From AM-2324 sp042091035 (GTDB lineage: Bacteria; Bacteroidota; Bacteroidia; Chitinophagales; Saprospiraceae): a DNA stretch of 5,175 bases. The notes beneath the pieces are model-generated. The model had not been told where the DNA came from. It saw nothing but the letters and a program-made list of their open reading frames with translations, and did no database searches. Numbering within the stretch: position 1 is the stretch's first letter; each line of letters starts with the position of its first letter. The translations under genes were made by a program, and so were the position numbers. Of the stretch, positions 1-5,175 are shown piece after piece. The stretch is from the NCBI GenBank assembly GCA_042091035.1, contig JBELIG010000225.1, forward strand, positions 1 through 5,175, read 5' to 3'.

Positions 1-1156
1 ATTCAACCGTTATTTCTTTGTTTATATGTGAAACAAAATTTCTTATTACTTCTTTGGTTAGATTGATGTCAATATCCCTATTTACTAATGAAGATTGTGC
101 AATTAGGGAAACTAACACTCCTTCGAGCTCTCTAATGTTGGATTGGATGTTGAAACAAATAAACTCTGTGACATCTTTAGGAAGGTCTACTCCTTCCTTC
201 ATCATCTTTGATCCAAGGATAGCCATTCTAGTTTCAAACTGCGGTGCTTGAATATCCGCAGACAAACCCCATTTGAATCGAGAAATAAGTCTTTCCTCCA
301 TTCCTTTCATATCCTTAGGTGGACGATCTGAAGTAAGAATAATTTGCTTACCAGACTGATGAAATTGATTAAATATATGGAAGAAAATTTCTTGTGTCTT
401 GAGTTTATTTTCTAAGAATTGGATATCATCTACAATAAGAACATCAAGCATTTGATAGAATCTAAGGAAATCAGATACAGAATTGTTCTTAATTGATTCT
501 ATAATCTGATTAGTAAACTTTTCAGAAGATACAAAAAGGACATTCTTATCAGGAAAGTTATCTTTTACTTGATTACCGACTGCATGGGCAAGATGAGTCT
601 TACCTAGACCTACATCTCCAAATATCACCAAAGGATTGAAGGCAGTTCCACCTGGTCGTTTAGCAACAGCGAGACCCGCAGAACGTGCAAGACGATTGCA
701 ATCACCCTCTATAAAAGAACCAAATGAATAATCAACCCTTAGCCTAGAATCTATATTAAGTTTCTTGATCCCAGGTATTACAAATGGGTTCTTGATCGCA
801 GATTTATCTATAATAGCAGTATCTACTTTCTTCTGCTCAGAAGAATTACTCATTGGATGACGACCTACTCTCCGAGTATTACGGGAAGTGGATGAAACAT
901 TTTTATTCATTAGAATTTGATATTCCAACCTACCAGTCTCACCTAGTTCTTTTCTTATCGTTTTCTTTAGCAAGGATACATAATGTTCCTCTAGCCATTC
1001 GTAAAAGAATTTATTGGGTACCTGTATCGTGAGTGCCTCTTCTTTCAACTTTATCGGTTTGATTGGCTCAAACCATGTCTTGAAACTCCTTGCGTTGATA
1101 TTTTTCTTTATAATATCTAAACAAGCGTCCCATACCGTTTCATGATTTCTTGTCAT
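1..1156 (-). CDS. dnaA: Chromosomal replication initiator protein DnaA (3' end cut off by window edge)
   Basis: DnaA is the AAA+ ATPase that binds DnaA boxes, melts the origin and loads the replicative helicase. The 385 visible residues read without interruption. Residues 1-80 form domain I (WDACLDIIKKNI, then the TWFEPIKP motif), and about 85-120 are a variable domain II linker. The AAA+ core follows: Walker A GDVGLGKT (180-187), Walker B LIVDDIQFL (240-248), sensor 1 ILTSDRPP (273-280), the arginine-finger box ERLISRFKWGL (288-298), and the sensor 2 region NIRELEG (340-346). Reading stops near residue 385, before the helix-turn-helix domain IV, so roughly 90 C-terminal residues should lie to the left of the window. 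The ATG at 1156 was chosen because the protein then begins with a normal domain I; no Shine-Dalgarno sequence precedes it. The family call is certain. The protein's box specificity cannot be judged because domain IV is missing. Confidence 0.97.
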   Translation of the reverse strand, partial: MTRNHETVWDACLDIIKKNINARSFKTWFEPIKPIKLKEEALTIQVPNKFFYEWLEEHYVSLLKKTIRKELGETGRLEYQILMNKNVSSTSRNTRRVGRHPMSNSSEQKKVDTAIIDKSAIKNPFVIPGIKKLNIDSRLRVDYSFGSFIEGDCNRLARSAGLAVAKRPGGTAFNPLVIFGDVGLGKTHLAHAVGNQVKDNFPDKNVLFVSSEKFTNQIIESIKNNSVSDFLRFYQMLDVLIVDDIQFLENKLKTQEIFFHIFNQFHQSGKQIILTSDRPPKDMKGMEERLISRFKWGLSADIQAPQFETRMAILGSKMMKEGVDLPKDVTEFICFNIQSNIRELEGVLVSLIAQSSLVNRDIDINLTKEVIRNFVSHINKEITVE

Positions 1157-1179
1157 TATTTGGAAGTAAGAATGTTAAC

Positions 1180-1209
1180 CAAATTAACTTGGTATAGTTT
1201 TAGTGTCAA
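1180..1209 (-). promoter_or_regulatory. Candidate dnaA promoter of Bacteroidota type
   Basis: Read on the minus strand, TTG (in TTGACA, 1209-1204) is followed after 19 bases by TTAATTTG (1187-1180). This is one mismatch from the known Bacteroidota pattern of TTG at -33 and TAnnTTTG at -7, and the spacing is right. It lies 24 bases upstream of the dnaA ATG, which predicts a short leader of roughly 15-20 bases. The promoter assignment is an inference from motif and position. Confidence 0.45.
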
Positions 1210-1407
1210 GTAAGTCGAAAGGTGTATTAAAGGTATCTCCCAATGGGATTTCTTTTGAGTTGGTAAGGGTAAATTTGCAAGATTTTTTCACTGATTCCAA
1301 ACTTAGTTTTTTTAAAGAATGGGGAAAAAAAAACACATATAAAAAGGAACCAAATAACGAACTACTAACAAATACTAACATTTCAACACTTAGACTTACT
1401 ATCTTTT

Positions 1408-1446
1408 GTAGTTATCAACAAAATAAACAATTTTGTTGATAACTAC
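1408..1446. repeat. Perfect 16-bp inverted repeat with opposed DnaA-box-like 9-mers
   Basis: The left arm GTAGTTATCAACAAAA (1408-1423) is matched exactly by its reverse complement at 1431-1446, across a 7-base spacer TAAACAA. Each arm contains TTATCAACA (1412-1420 on plus, 1442-1434 on minus), one substitution from the DnaA box TTATCCACA. No T-run follows the arms on either strand, so it does not look like an intrinsic terminator. A protein-binding site, most simply for DnaA, is the preferred reading. Confidence 0.6.
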
Positions 1447-1500
1447 CATAAAAGTACACGCTCTTTATGTTTTTGATTGTGGAAAAAAATAAACAATTTT
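1420..1500. repeat. 15-base direct repeat (two copies, 66 bases apart)
   Basis: AAAATAAACAATTTT occurs at 1420-1434 and again, identically, at 1486-1500. The first copy forms the centre of the large inverted repeat. The second is flanked by GGAAAA (1481-1486) and TTTTCC (1497-1502), giving a second, weaker dyad. The DnaA-box-like TGTGGAAAA (1478-1486; TTTTCCACA on the other strand) abuts the second copy. The repeat is seen directly; any function is inference. Confidence 0.55.
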
Positions 1501-1519
1501 CCTTAAAAAAAATTTTTAC

Positions 1520-2284
1520 CTATTTAATAAATAAAAGTTTGCTACTACTGGAACCTTCTTGACTAAATTCATAACCATCTACTATACAGTTTTTTAAATC
1601 TTCAACAACTTCAATTCCTTTATCAACGATCATTCTAGCCATCACACCTCTCGCTTTTTTTGCACTGAAGGATATCACCTTTAATTTGCCATTACGCAGC
1701 TCCTTAAACTCTACATCCACTACCCTAGTGTTTAGTCCATCGAAATCCACTGCCTTGGCATATTCTTTCGAAGCAAGGTTTAGAACAACAGAATGCCCAT
1801 GGTTAACAATAAGCTGGTTAATCTTTGCTGTAGTTTTATCCTTCCAAAAAGCATAAAGATTTTTGGAAGTTCCAATATTGATCTTAGTCCCCATTTCTAA
1901 CCTGTAAGGTAGAATCAAATCCAAAGGCCTTAAAAGCCCATAGAGGCCAGATAAAATCAACAACTTATTCTGCGCGTACTTGAGTTTGTCCTCGCTCAAA
2001 CTGAACGAATCAAATCCTTTGTATACATCTCCATTGAAGGCAAAAACCGCAGATCGTTTCTCAATCGAATCATCAAAAAGATCAAATCCCTTATTTCGAC
2101 GCACATTCAAATCAGCTAAAGTTTCACTAATACGCATCAGATCCATAAGATCTGAAACATCCAGAGTTTTTAACTTATTATTTATAAGAATGGCCTCAGA
2201 TTCAAACATCAATTCAGATCCTAAAATAGATGGAGCTGGAGATTCAAAATTCAAACTTTTTGCTGGTGAAAGTAATGATAACAT
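1520..2284 (-). CDS. yaaA: Peroxide stress protein YaaA (UPF0246/DUF328 family)
   Basis: The complete 254-residue protein matches the family's usual length of about 250-260. It opens with MLSLLSPAKSLNFESP, the characteristic N-terminus, which fixes the start at 2284. Other family signatures are FNGDVYKG (83-90), the block LSGLYGLLRPLDLILPYR (111-128), NLASKEY (169-175), FSAKKARGVMAR (206-217) and DGYEFS (236-241). No signal peptide or membrane segment is seen, so it should be cytoplasmic. In E. coli, YaaA is known to limit free intracellular iron during hydrogen peroxide stress and thereby protect DNA; the biochemical mechanism is not settled. The gene lies upstream of dnaA in the same direction, separated by 363 bases, so cotranscription is not assured. 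The terminal codon is TAG. No clear OxyR-like operator was recognised upstream. Confidence 0.95.
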   Translation of the reverse strand: MLSLLSPAKSLNFESPAPSILGSELMFESEAILINNKLKTLDVSDLMDLMRISETLADLNVRRNKGFDLFDDSIEKRSAVFAFNGDVYKGFDSFSLSEDKLKYAQNKLLILSGLYGLLRPLDLILPYRLEMGTKINIGTSKNLYAFWKDKTTAKINQLIVNHGHSVVLNLASKEYAKAVDFDGLNTRVVDVEFKELRNGKLKVISFSAKKARGVMARMIVDKGIEVVEDLKNCIVDGYEFSQEGSSSSKLLFIK

Positions 2285-2445
2285 AGCAGTAGTTTTAAAA
2301 TGCGCGGCAAGTTAACAATAAATCGATGAATATATTAACTAACATATTCATATAAAATTTAATGATATTAAAATATTATTCATAATACACTTAAGCCCAA
2401 AAACAACTCAATATATTGAATGTCAGATATTTACATATTTACCAC

Positions 2446-2453
2446 CAAAATTA
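2446..2453 (-). promoter_or_regulatory. Possible -7 element (TAATTTTG) for yaaA
   Basis: On the minus strand TAATTTTG matches the Bacteroidota -7 consensus TAnnTTTG exactly, but the -33 position falls in a T-run rather than a clear TTG. If used, it would give yaaA a leader of about 155 bases. In such AT-rich sequence a chance match is likely. Confidence 0.2.
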
Positions 2454-2507
2454 AACACTGGTTATAGAAAAAAAAATTTGTGTTTAACATTCTTCTTACT
2501 TATCTTG

Positions 2508-2584
2508 CAATTACTTAAAAAGTAGTTTTTGTGTTTATTTGTTTGGGTTAGAAACCCTTGTTACATACAAGGGTTTTCTTTTTT
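2508..2584 (+). ncRNA. Hypothetical short RNA ending at the orphan terminator
   Basis: This is inferred only from the orphan terminator. A weak promoter-like pair precedes it: TTG at 2478-2480 and TATCTTG at 2501-2507, 20 bases apart, near the Bacteroidota spacing. Transcription would then start near 2510 and give an RNA of about 70-75 bases that ends in the hairpin. GGGTT (2545-2549) can pair either with AACCC (2553-2557) or leave that strand free for the terminator stem. No known RNA family was recognised, and the 5' end is a guess. Confidence 0.2.
2552..2584 (+). terminator. Plus-strand intrinsic terminator with no upstream gene
   Basis: AAACCCTTGT (2552-2561) pairs perfectly with ACAAGGGTTT (2567-2576) around a 5-base loop TACAT, and TCTTTTTT (2577-2584) follows. 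This is a textbook rho-independent terminator for plus-strand transcription. On the minus strand the hairpin is not followed by a T-run, so it is directional. The nearest upstream gene, yaaA, runs the other way, so the transcript it ends is unknown. It may be a small RNA or antisense transcription. Confidence 0.7.
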
Positions 2585-2588
2585 CCCA

Positions 2589-2630
2589 CAATTAAAAAAG
2601 CCAATCAGGATTGATTGGCTTTTTTAATTG
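2589..2630. terminator. Strong bidirectional intrinsic terminator (ends the DUF1573 gene)
   Basis: A perfect 19-bp inverted repeat (2589-2607 and 2612-2630) surrounds a 4-base loop GGAT. The GCCAATCA/TGATTGGC core is flanked by an A-run on the left and a T-run on the right, so it reads as a hairpin plus T-tract on both strands. It lies 18 bases past the stop codon of the minus-strand DUF1573 gene and most likely terminates it. It also blocks plus-strand transcripts that escape the preceding terminator. Confidence 0.85.
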
Positions 2631-2648
2631 CTAAGAGAATCATGTCTA

Positions 2649-3107
2649 TCAGAATCCAGATCCGCTTGACGGTATAGCCTCTTCCGTTGGCTTAGGTTTT
2701 ACCTCCCCTTTGATAGTAAGCTTTCGAGTTGGCTTTTCTTCGTTGGTCGTAAGAGTGATAGACTTCGAAAATTTATTCAAACGATTAGTAGCATATCTAA
2801 CCTTTATCTGTCCAGTCTCACCAGGAGCTATAGCCTCCTTAGGCCATGTTGGAACTGTACATCCACAAGAACCTTTTGCATTTGTTATTACAAGTGGTGC
2901 TTCACCTGTATTTGTGAATTCAAAGTATCTGTATGGATCTGAATCTTGTTCAATTACACCATAATCAACTACCACAGATTCAAATTCCATTACTGGATAT
3001 GTTTTTTGTTCTTCTACTTCATCACTCTTTACAGGAGCTTCAGTTTGAGCATTTAGAAAGTTTACAGATAAAATCAAAGCTGCAACTAATGGGAATATCT
3101 TTTTCAT
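2649..3107 (-). CDS. Secreted DUF1573-domain protein
   Basis: This 152-residue protein has a clear N-terminal signal peptide: MKK, then a hydrophobic stretch IFPLVAALILSVNFL, then NA-Q with likely cleavage after residue 20. It should therefore be periplasmic or otherwise exported. A short acidic linker (about 22-36) leads to a DUF1573 domain, a small immunoglobulin-like beta fold, at about 41-136. Its family marks are VVVDYGVIEQDS (45-56), YFEFTNTGEAPLVI (61-74), SCGCTVPTWP (80-89, with cysteines 81 and 83) and APGETGQIKVRYAT (94-107). The tail KPKPTEEAIPSSGSGF is low complexity. DUF1573 proteins are common in Bacteroidota and mostly of unknown role. The start at 3107 was preferred over an in-frame ATG at 3137, because it places the signal peptide exactly at the N-terminus; the extra ten residues (MRNNNSIYII) would spoil it. 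The gene is divergent from the E1 gene and ends at a strong hairpin. Confidence 0.9.
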   Translation of the reverse strand: MKKIFPLVAALILSVNFLNAQTEAPVKSDEVEEQKTYPVMEFESVVVDYGVIEQDSDPYRYFEFTNTGEAPLVITNAKGSCGCTVPTWPKEAIAPGETGQIKVRYATNRLNKFSKSITLTTNEEKPTRKLTIKGEVKPKPTEEAIPSSGSGF

Positions 3108-3377
3108 AATTATATATATACTGTTATTATTTCGCAATTAAAACTAAAACACTAAAATATCAAAATCATAGGATATCTAATAACTTAATCTTTGCAAAAG
3201 TTTAACAAAACTTAATAAATATCACAGCTTGCAATTTAATGTAGAGCAGGTACGAATTAGGGATTTACAGAATTTTTTTTTAGTTTTAAGGTACAAAGCA
3301 CATGGCTTTGGTATTATATTCTGAAAACTCTACAGGAAACAAAATTTCCTATTGTTGTACAACTAAATTCCATTTTC
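3108..3377. other. Divergent intergenic region between the DUF1573 and E1 genes
   Basis: These 270 bases must hold the promoters of both divergent genes, but no good TTG-N19-21-TAnnTTTG pair was found for either. Visible structure includes an AT-dinucleotide run just before the DUF1573 start, a small dyad AAGTTT-AACA-AAACTT around 3200, and two short dyads in the E1 leader (3334-3363). No gene is seen. Confidence 0.5.
3334..3363 (+). other. Short dyads in the leader of the E1 gene
   Basis: AGGAAA (3334-3339) and TTTCCT (3345-3350) can form a 6-bp hairpin with loop CAAAA. Immediately after it is the 10-bp palindrome GTTGTACAAC (3354-3363), which ends 14 bases before the ATG. These could be an operator or leader structure. 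Both are short enough to be chance. Confidence 0.25.
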
Positions 3378-5175
3378 ATGTTTGAAATTCAAACCACCAG
3401 TTCCCCAAGTTCAAAAACGAAAATGATTGGCAAAGAAGAGGTGATCAATGATTTTAAGCTCTGTTGTGTAAGTAGAGAAGCCTCTCTGCTTGCTAGAAAA
3501 GAAGTACTTACTGGAAAAGCCAAATTCGGCATTATCGGTGATGGAAAAGAACTACCTCAAGTTGTACTTTCAAAGTTTTTCAATAAAGGAGATTGGAGAT
3601 CTGGCTACTACAGAGATCAAACACTAATGTTTGCCCTTGGAATAAGTTCAATAGAAGATTTCTTCGCTCAATTATATGCAGATCATAATAATGACCCCTT
3701 CTCTGGTGGCAGACAGATGAATTGTCACTTTGCCACTCCTTCTATTGACAAAGATGGAAACTGGACAAATCACAAAGATATTTACAACACTTCTTCTGAT
3801 ATTTCTTGTACTGCAGGACAGATGGCAAGAGGTCTAGGGCTAGCAATGGCATCTAATATGTATAGGAATGTTGAGTCTCTGCAAGAAAAAAACAACTTCT
3901 CAGAAAATGGAAATGAAATTTGCTTCGCAACCATAGGGGATGCATCTACTTCTGAAGGTATTTTCTTTGAGACAATTAATGCAGCAATCGTAACAAATGT
4001 GCCACTGGCAGTATCTGTTTGGGATGATGGATACGGAATCTCTGTTCCCATTGATTTCCAAACCACCAAAAAAAGCATTTCAAAAGCACTAAAAGGATTT
4101 GCATTAGATGAATCTGGCGATGGAATGCATAGCCTCACAGCAAAAGCCTGGGATTATGAAGGTTTGATTGAAATGTATAGTGAAGGTGTTGAAAAAATAA
4201 GAACAGAGCATAGACCTGGACTGTTTCATGTTACAGAGGTAACCCAACCTCAAGGCCATTCAACTTCTGGCTCACATGAACGATACAAATCAAAGGAACG
4301 CCTACAATGGGAAAAAGACTTCGACTGTATCGTACAATTCAGAAAATACATCATTGAGAAAGGTTATGCATCAGATGATGAATTGAATGATATACAAAAA
4401 CAAGCTAAAGATTATGTAAAATCTTGTAAAGAAAAAGCTTGGAATGCTTTCCAGGATCCAATTCAAGAAGATATTAAAACACTGGATTCTATTATAAAAC
4501 CGTTGGCAAGTGCGAATGAAGCAATAAATAACTTTTACAAAGATATTCATGCTTTGATCAACCCTACCTTGGCTGAGATTTTACACCTTACCAAGCGAAT
4601 AAAATATACTCTACTTGCCTTAGATCAGCATATTCCAGATGCACTAGAAAGCTGGATTTCGTCAAAAACATCAATCGGTGTTCAGCGATACCACACTAAC
4701 CTATATTCAAGTAGCCCTAAGGCTGCGATCAATGTACCCGTGGTTCCTGCAGAATTCACAGAGGCTTCTAAACAACTGAATGGTTATCAAATATTGAATA
4801 AGTTTTTTGACCAGGCATTTGAGAAGTATGATAATATATGTGCATTTGGAGAAGATGTAGGACACATTGGTGATGTAAATCAAGGCTTTGCAGGACTACA
4901 AGAGAAATACGGTAAGGACAGGATATTTGATACAGGTATTAGAGAATGGACAATCATGGGACAGGCTATTGGCCTTGCTATGCGTGGAATAAGACCTATT
5001 GCAGAGATCCAATATCTAGATTACCTTTTATATGGCTTAGAGCCACTCTCCGATGATTTAGCAACACTAAGGTATCGATCGAACAATTTACAACAAGCTC
5101 CTGCCATAATAAGAACTAGGGGGCATCGTTTGGAAGGAATATGGCATGCTGGATCTCCATTAGGTATGATCATTA
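3378..5175 (+). CDS. Fused alpha-beta E1 component of a 2-oxoacid dehydrogenase complex (3' end cut off by window edge)
   Basis: E1 is the thiamine-diphosphate enzyme that decarboxylates a 2-oxoacid and transfers the acyl group to lipoyl-E2. The 599 visible residues read without a stop. The alpha half (about 25-330) shows WRSGYYRDQ (73-81), SGGRQMNCHF (109-118), the cofactor motif GDASTSEG (187-194) with WDDGYGIS (215-222), and GHSTSGSHERYK (293-304). After a long linker (about 330-465), the beta half begins: LNGYQILNKFFDQAF (467-481), the catalytic-glutamate motif FGEDVG (490-495), DTGIREWTIMGQAIGLAMRG (518-537), EIQYLDY (543-549) and RGHRLEGIWHAGSPLG (581-596). About 190-200 residues are probably missing on the right. 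In many bacteria alpha and beta are separate genes, whereas fused forms are common in Bacteroidota. The substrate (branched-chain 2-oxoacid, pyruvate or other) cannot be decided. The ATG at 3378 is the only possible ATG upstream of the conserved part apart from Met16; no earlier in-frame ATG exists after the stop at 3258. Confidence 0.93.
   Translation, partial: MFEIQTTSSPSSKTKMIGKEEVINDFKLCCVSREASLLARKEVLTGKAKFGIIGDGKELPQVVLSKFFNKGDWRSGYYRDQTLMFALGISSIEDFFAQLYADHNNDPFSGGRQMNCHFATPSIDKDGNWTNHKDIYNTSSDISCTAGQMARGLGLAMASNMYRNVESLQEKNNFSENGNEICFATIGDASTSEGIFFETINAAIVTNVPLAVSVWDDGYGISVPIDFQTTKKSISKALKGFALDESGDGMHSLTAKAWDYEGLIEMYSEGVEKIRTEHRPGLFHVTEVTQPQGHSTSGSHERYKSKERLQWEKDFDCIVQFRKYIIEKGYASDDELNDIQKQAKDYVKSCKEKAWNAFQDPIQEDIKTLDSIIKPLASANEAINNFYKDIHALINPTLAEILHLTKRIKYTLLALDQHIPDALESWISSKTSIGVQRYHTNLYSSSPKAAINVPVVPAEFTEASKQLNGYQILNKFFDQAFEKYDNICAFGEDVGHIGDVNQGFAGLQEKYGKDRIFDTGIREWTIMGQAIGLAMRGIRPIAEIQYLDYLLYGLEPLSDDLATLRYRSNNLQQAPAIIRTRGHRLEGIWHAGSPLGMII

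Larger units (their letters stand above)
1157..1519. other. AT-rich non-coding region upstream of dnaA; possible DnaA-binding or origin region
   Basis: These 363 bases separate the yaaA stop from the dnaA start and hold no convincing gene. They contain the dnaA promoter candidate, a small palindrome TCCCA-A-TGGGA at 1238-1248, and a tandem pair of TACTAACA at 1363-1370 and 1373-1380. They also contain the large inverted repeat at 1408-1446, and a DnaA-box-like TGTGGAAAA at 1478-1486. Homopolymer A/T runs are frequent (1325-1333, 1483-1489, 1505-1516). Clustered DnaA-box-like words in AT-rich DNA next to dnaA are what an origin or an autoregulatory region would show. However, many Bacteroidota are thought to carry oriC away from dnaA, so origin function is only a hypothesis. 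Confidence 0.4.
2285..2648. other. AT-rich intergenic region with no convincing gene
   Basis: The left part (2285-2510) is extremely AT-rich and should contain the promoter of yaaA. It has no credible open reading frame and no tRNA. The right part carries two terminator hairpins, described separately. A 10-base direct repeat TTTGTGTTTA is present at 2477-2486 and 2528-2537. A dyad ATGAATAT / ATATTCAT (2326-2333 and 2344-2351) lies about 40-70 bases upstream of the yaaA start. Confidence 0.6.

Noticed and set aside
18..251. Plus-strand open frame of 77 codons
   Set aside because: It lies opposite the dnaA AAA+ domain, whose reading frame is strongly conserved; no recognisable protein.
1184..1439. 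Two overlapping open frames on opposite strands (1184-1381 minus, 1203-1439 plus) upstream of dnaA
   Set aside because: Neither resembles a known family. Both are low complexity and run over the dnaA promoter candidate or the palindrome, so they look like chance frames in regulatory DNA.
1408..1446. Reading the palindrome as the yaaA terminator
   Set aside because: It lies over 70 bases past the stop codon, and no T-run follows on either strand.
1980..2315. Plus-strand open frame of 111 codons
   Set aside because: Antisense shadow of yaaA, which has clear family motifs on the other strand.
2545..2557. GGGTTAGAAACCC, faintly like a tRNA T-arm
   Set aside because: No TTCRA loop, acceptor stem or anticodon arm is present, and the sequence is explained by the terminator hairpin.
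2710..2964. Plus-strand open frame of 84 codons
   Set aside because: Antisense shadow of the DUF1573 domain.
3108..3137. Upstream in-frame ATG extending the DUF1573 protein by ten residues
   Set aside because: The extension places polar residues before a typical signal peptide; the ATG at 3107 gives a normal lipid-exposed leader start with MKK.
3782..4138. Minus-strand open frame of 118 codons
   Set aside because: Antisense shadow of the E1 alpha half, including its cofactor motif.

Overview
This 5.2 kb window looks like chromosomal DNA from a member of the Bacteroidota. It is AT-rich and the four genes lack Shine-Dalgarno sequences. A TTG-N19-TAnnTTTG-like promoter precedes dnaA. The proteins also fit the phylum: a fused alpha-beta 2-oxoacid dehydrogenase E1 and a small secreted DUF1573 protein. 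A Cytophagales or Flavobacteriales relative is plausible, but the order cannot be fixed from this sequence alone.

Layout: (1) 1-1156, minus strand: dnaA, cut off by the left edge, so its DNA-binding domain IV is missing. (2) 1157-1519: a 363-base AT-rich non-coding region upstream of dnaA. It holds a dnaA promoter candidate, a perfect 16-bp inverted repeat carrying two opposed DnaA-box-like 9-mers (TTATCAACA), and a second DnaA-box-like 9-mer next to a repeat of the same 15-base core. It is a candidate site for DnaA binding, either autoregulation or part of an origin. (3) 1520-2284, minus: yaaA, a peroxide-stress (UPF0246/DUF328) protein. (4) 2285-2648: a 364-base very AT-rich gap with a plus-strand intrinsic terminator that ends no visible gene, followed by a strong bidirectional terminator for the next minus-strand gene. 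(5) 2649-3107, minus: a secreted DUF1573 protein. (6) 3108-3377: a divergent intergenic region. (7) 3378-5175, plus: a fused thiamine-diphosphate-dependent E1 component of a 2-oxoacid dehydrogenase complex, cut off by the right edge.

The genes are mostly housekeeping functions and do not form one obvious pathway. yaaA and dnaA lie in the same direction, but a 363-base gap separates them and dnaA appears to have its own promoter. No mobile element, CRISPR array, rRNA or tRNA is visible, and no defence or other novel protein system is apparent. The parts most worth a second look are the repeat-bearing region upstream of dnaA and the orphan terminator at about 2552-2584.
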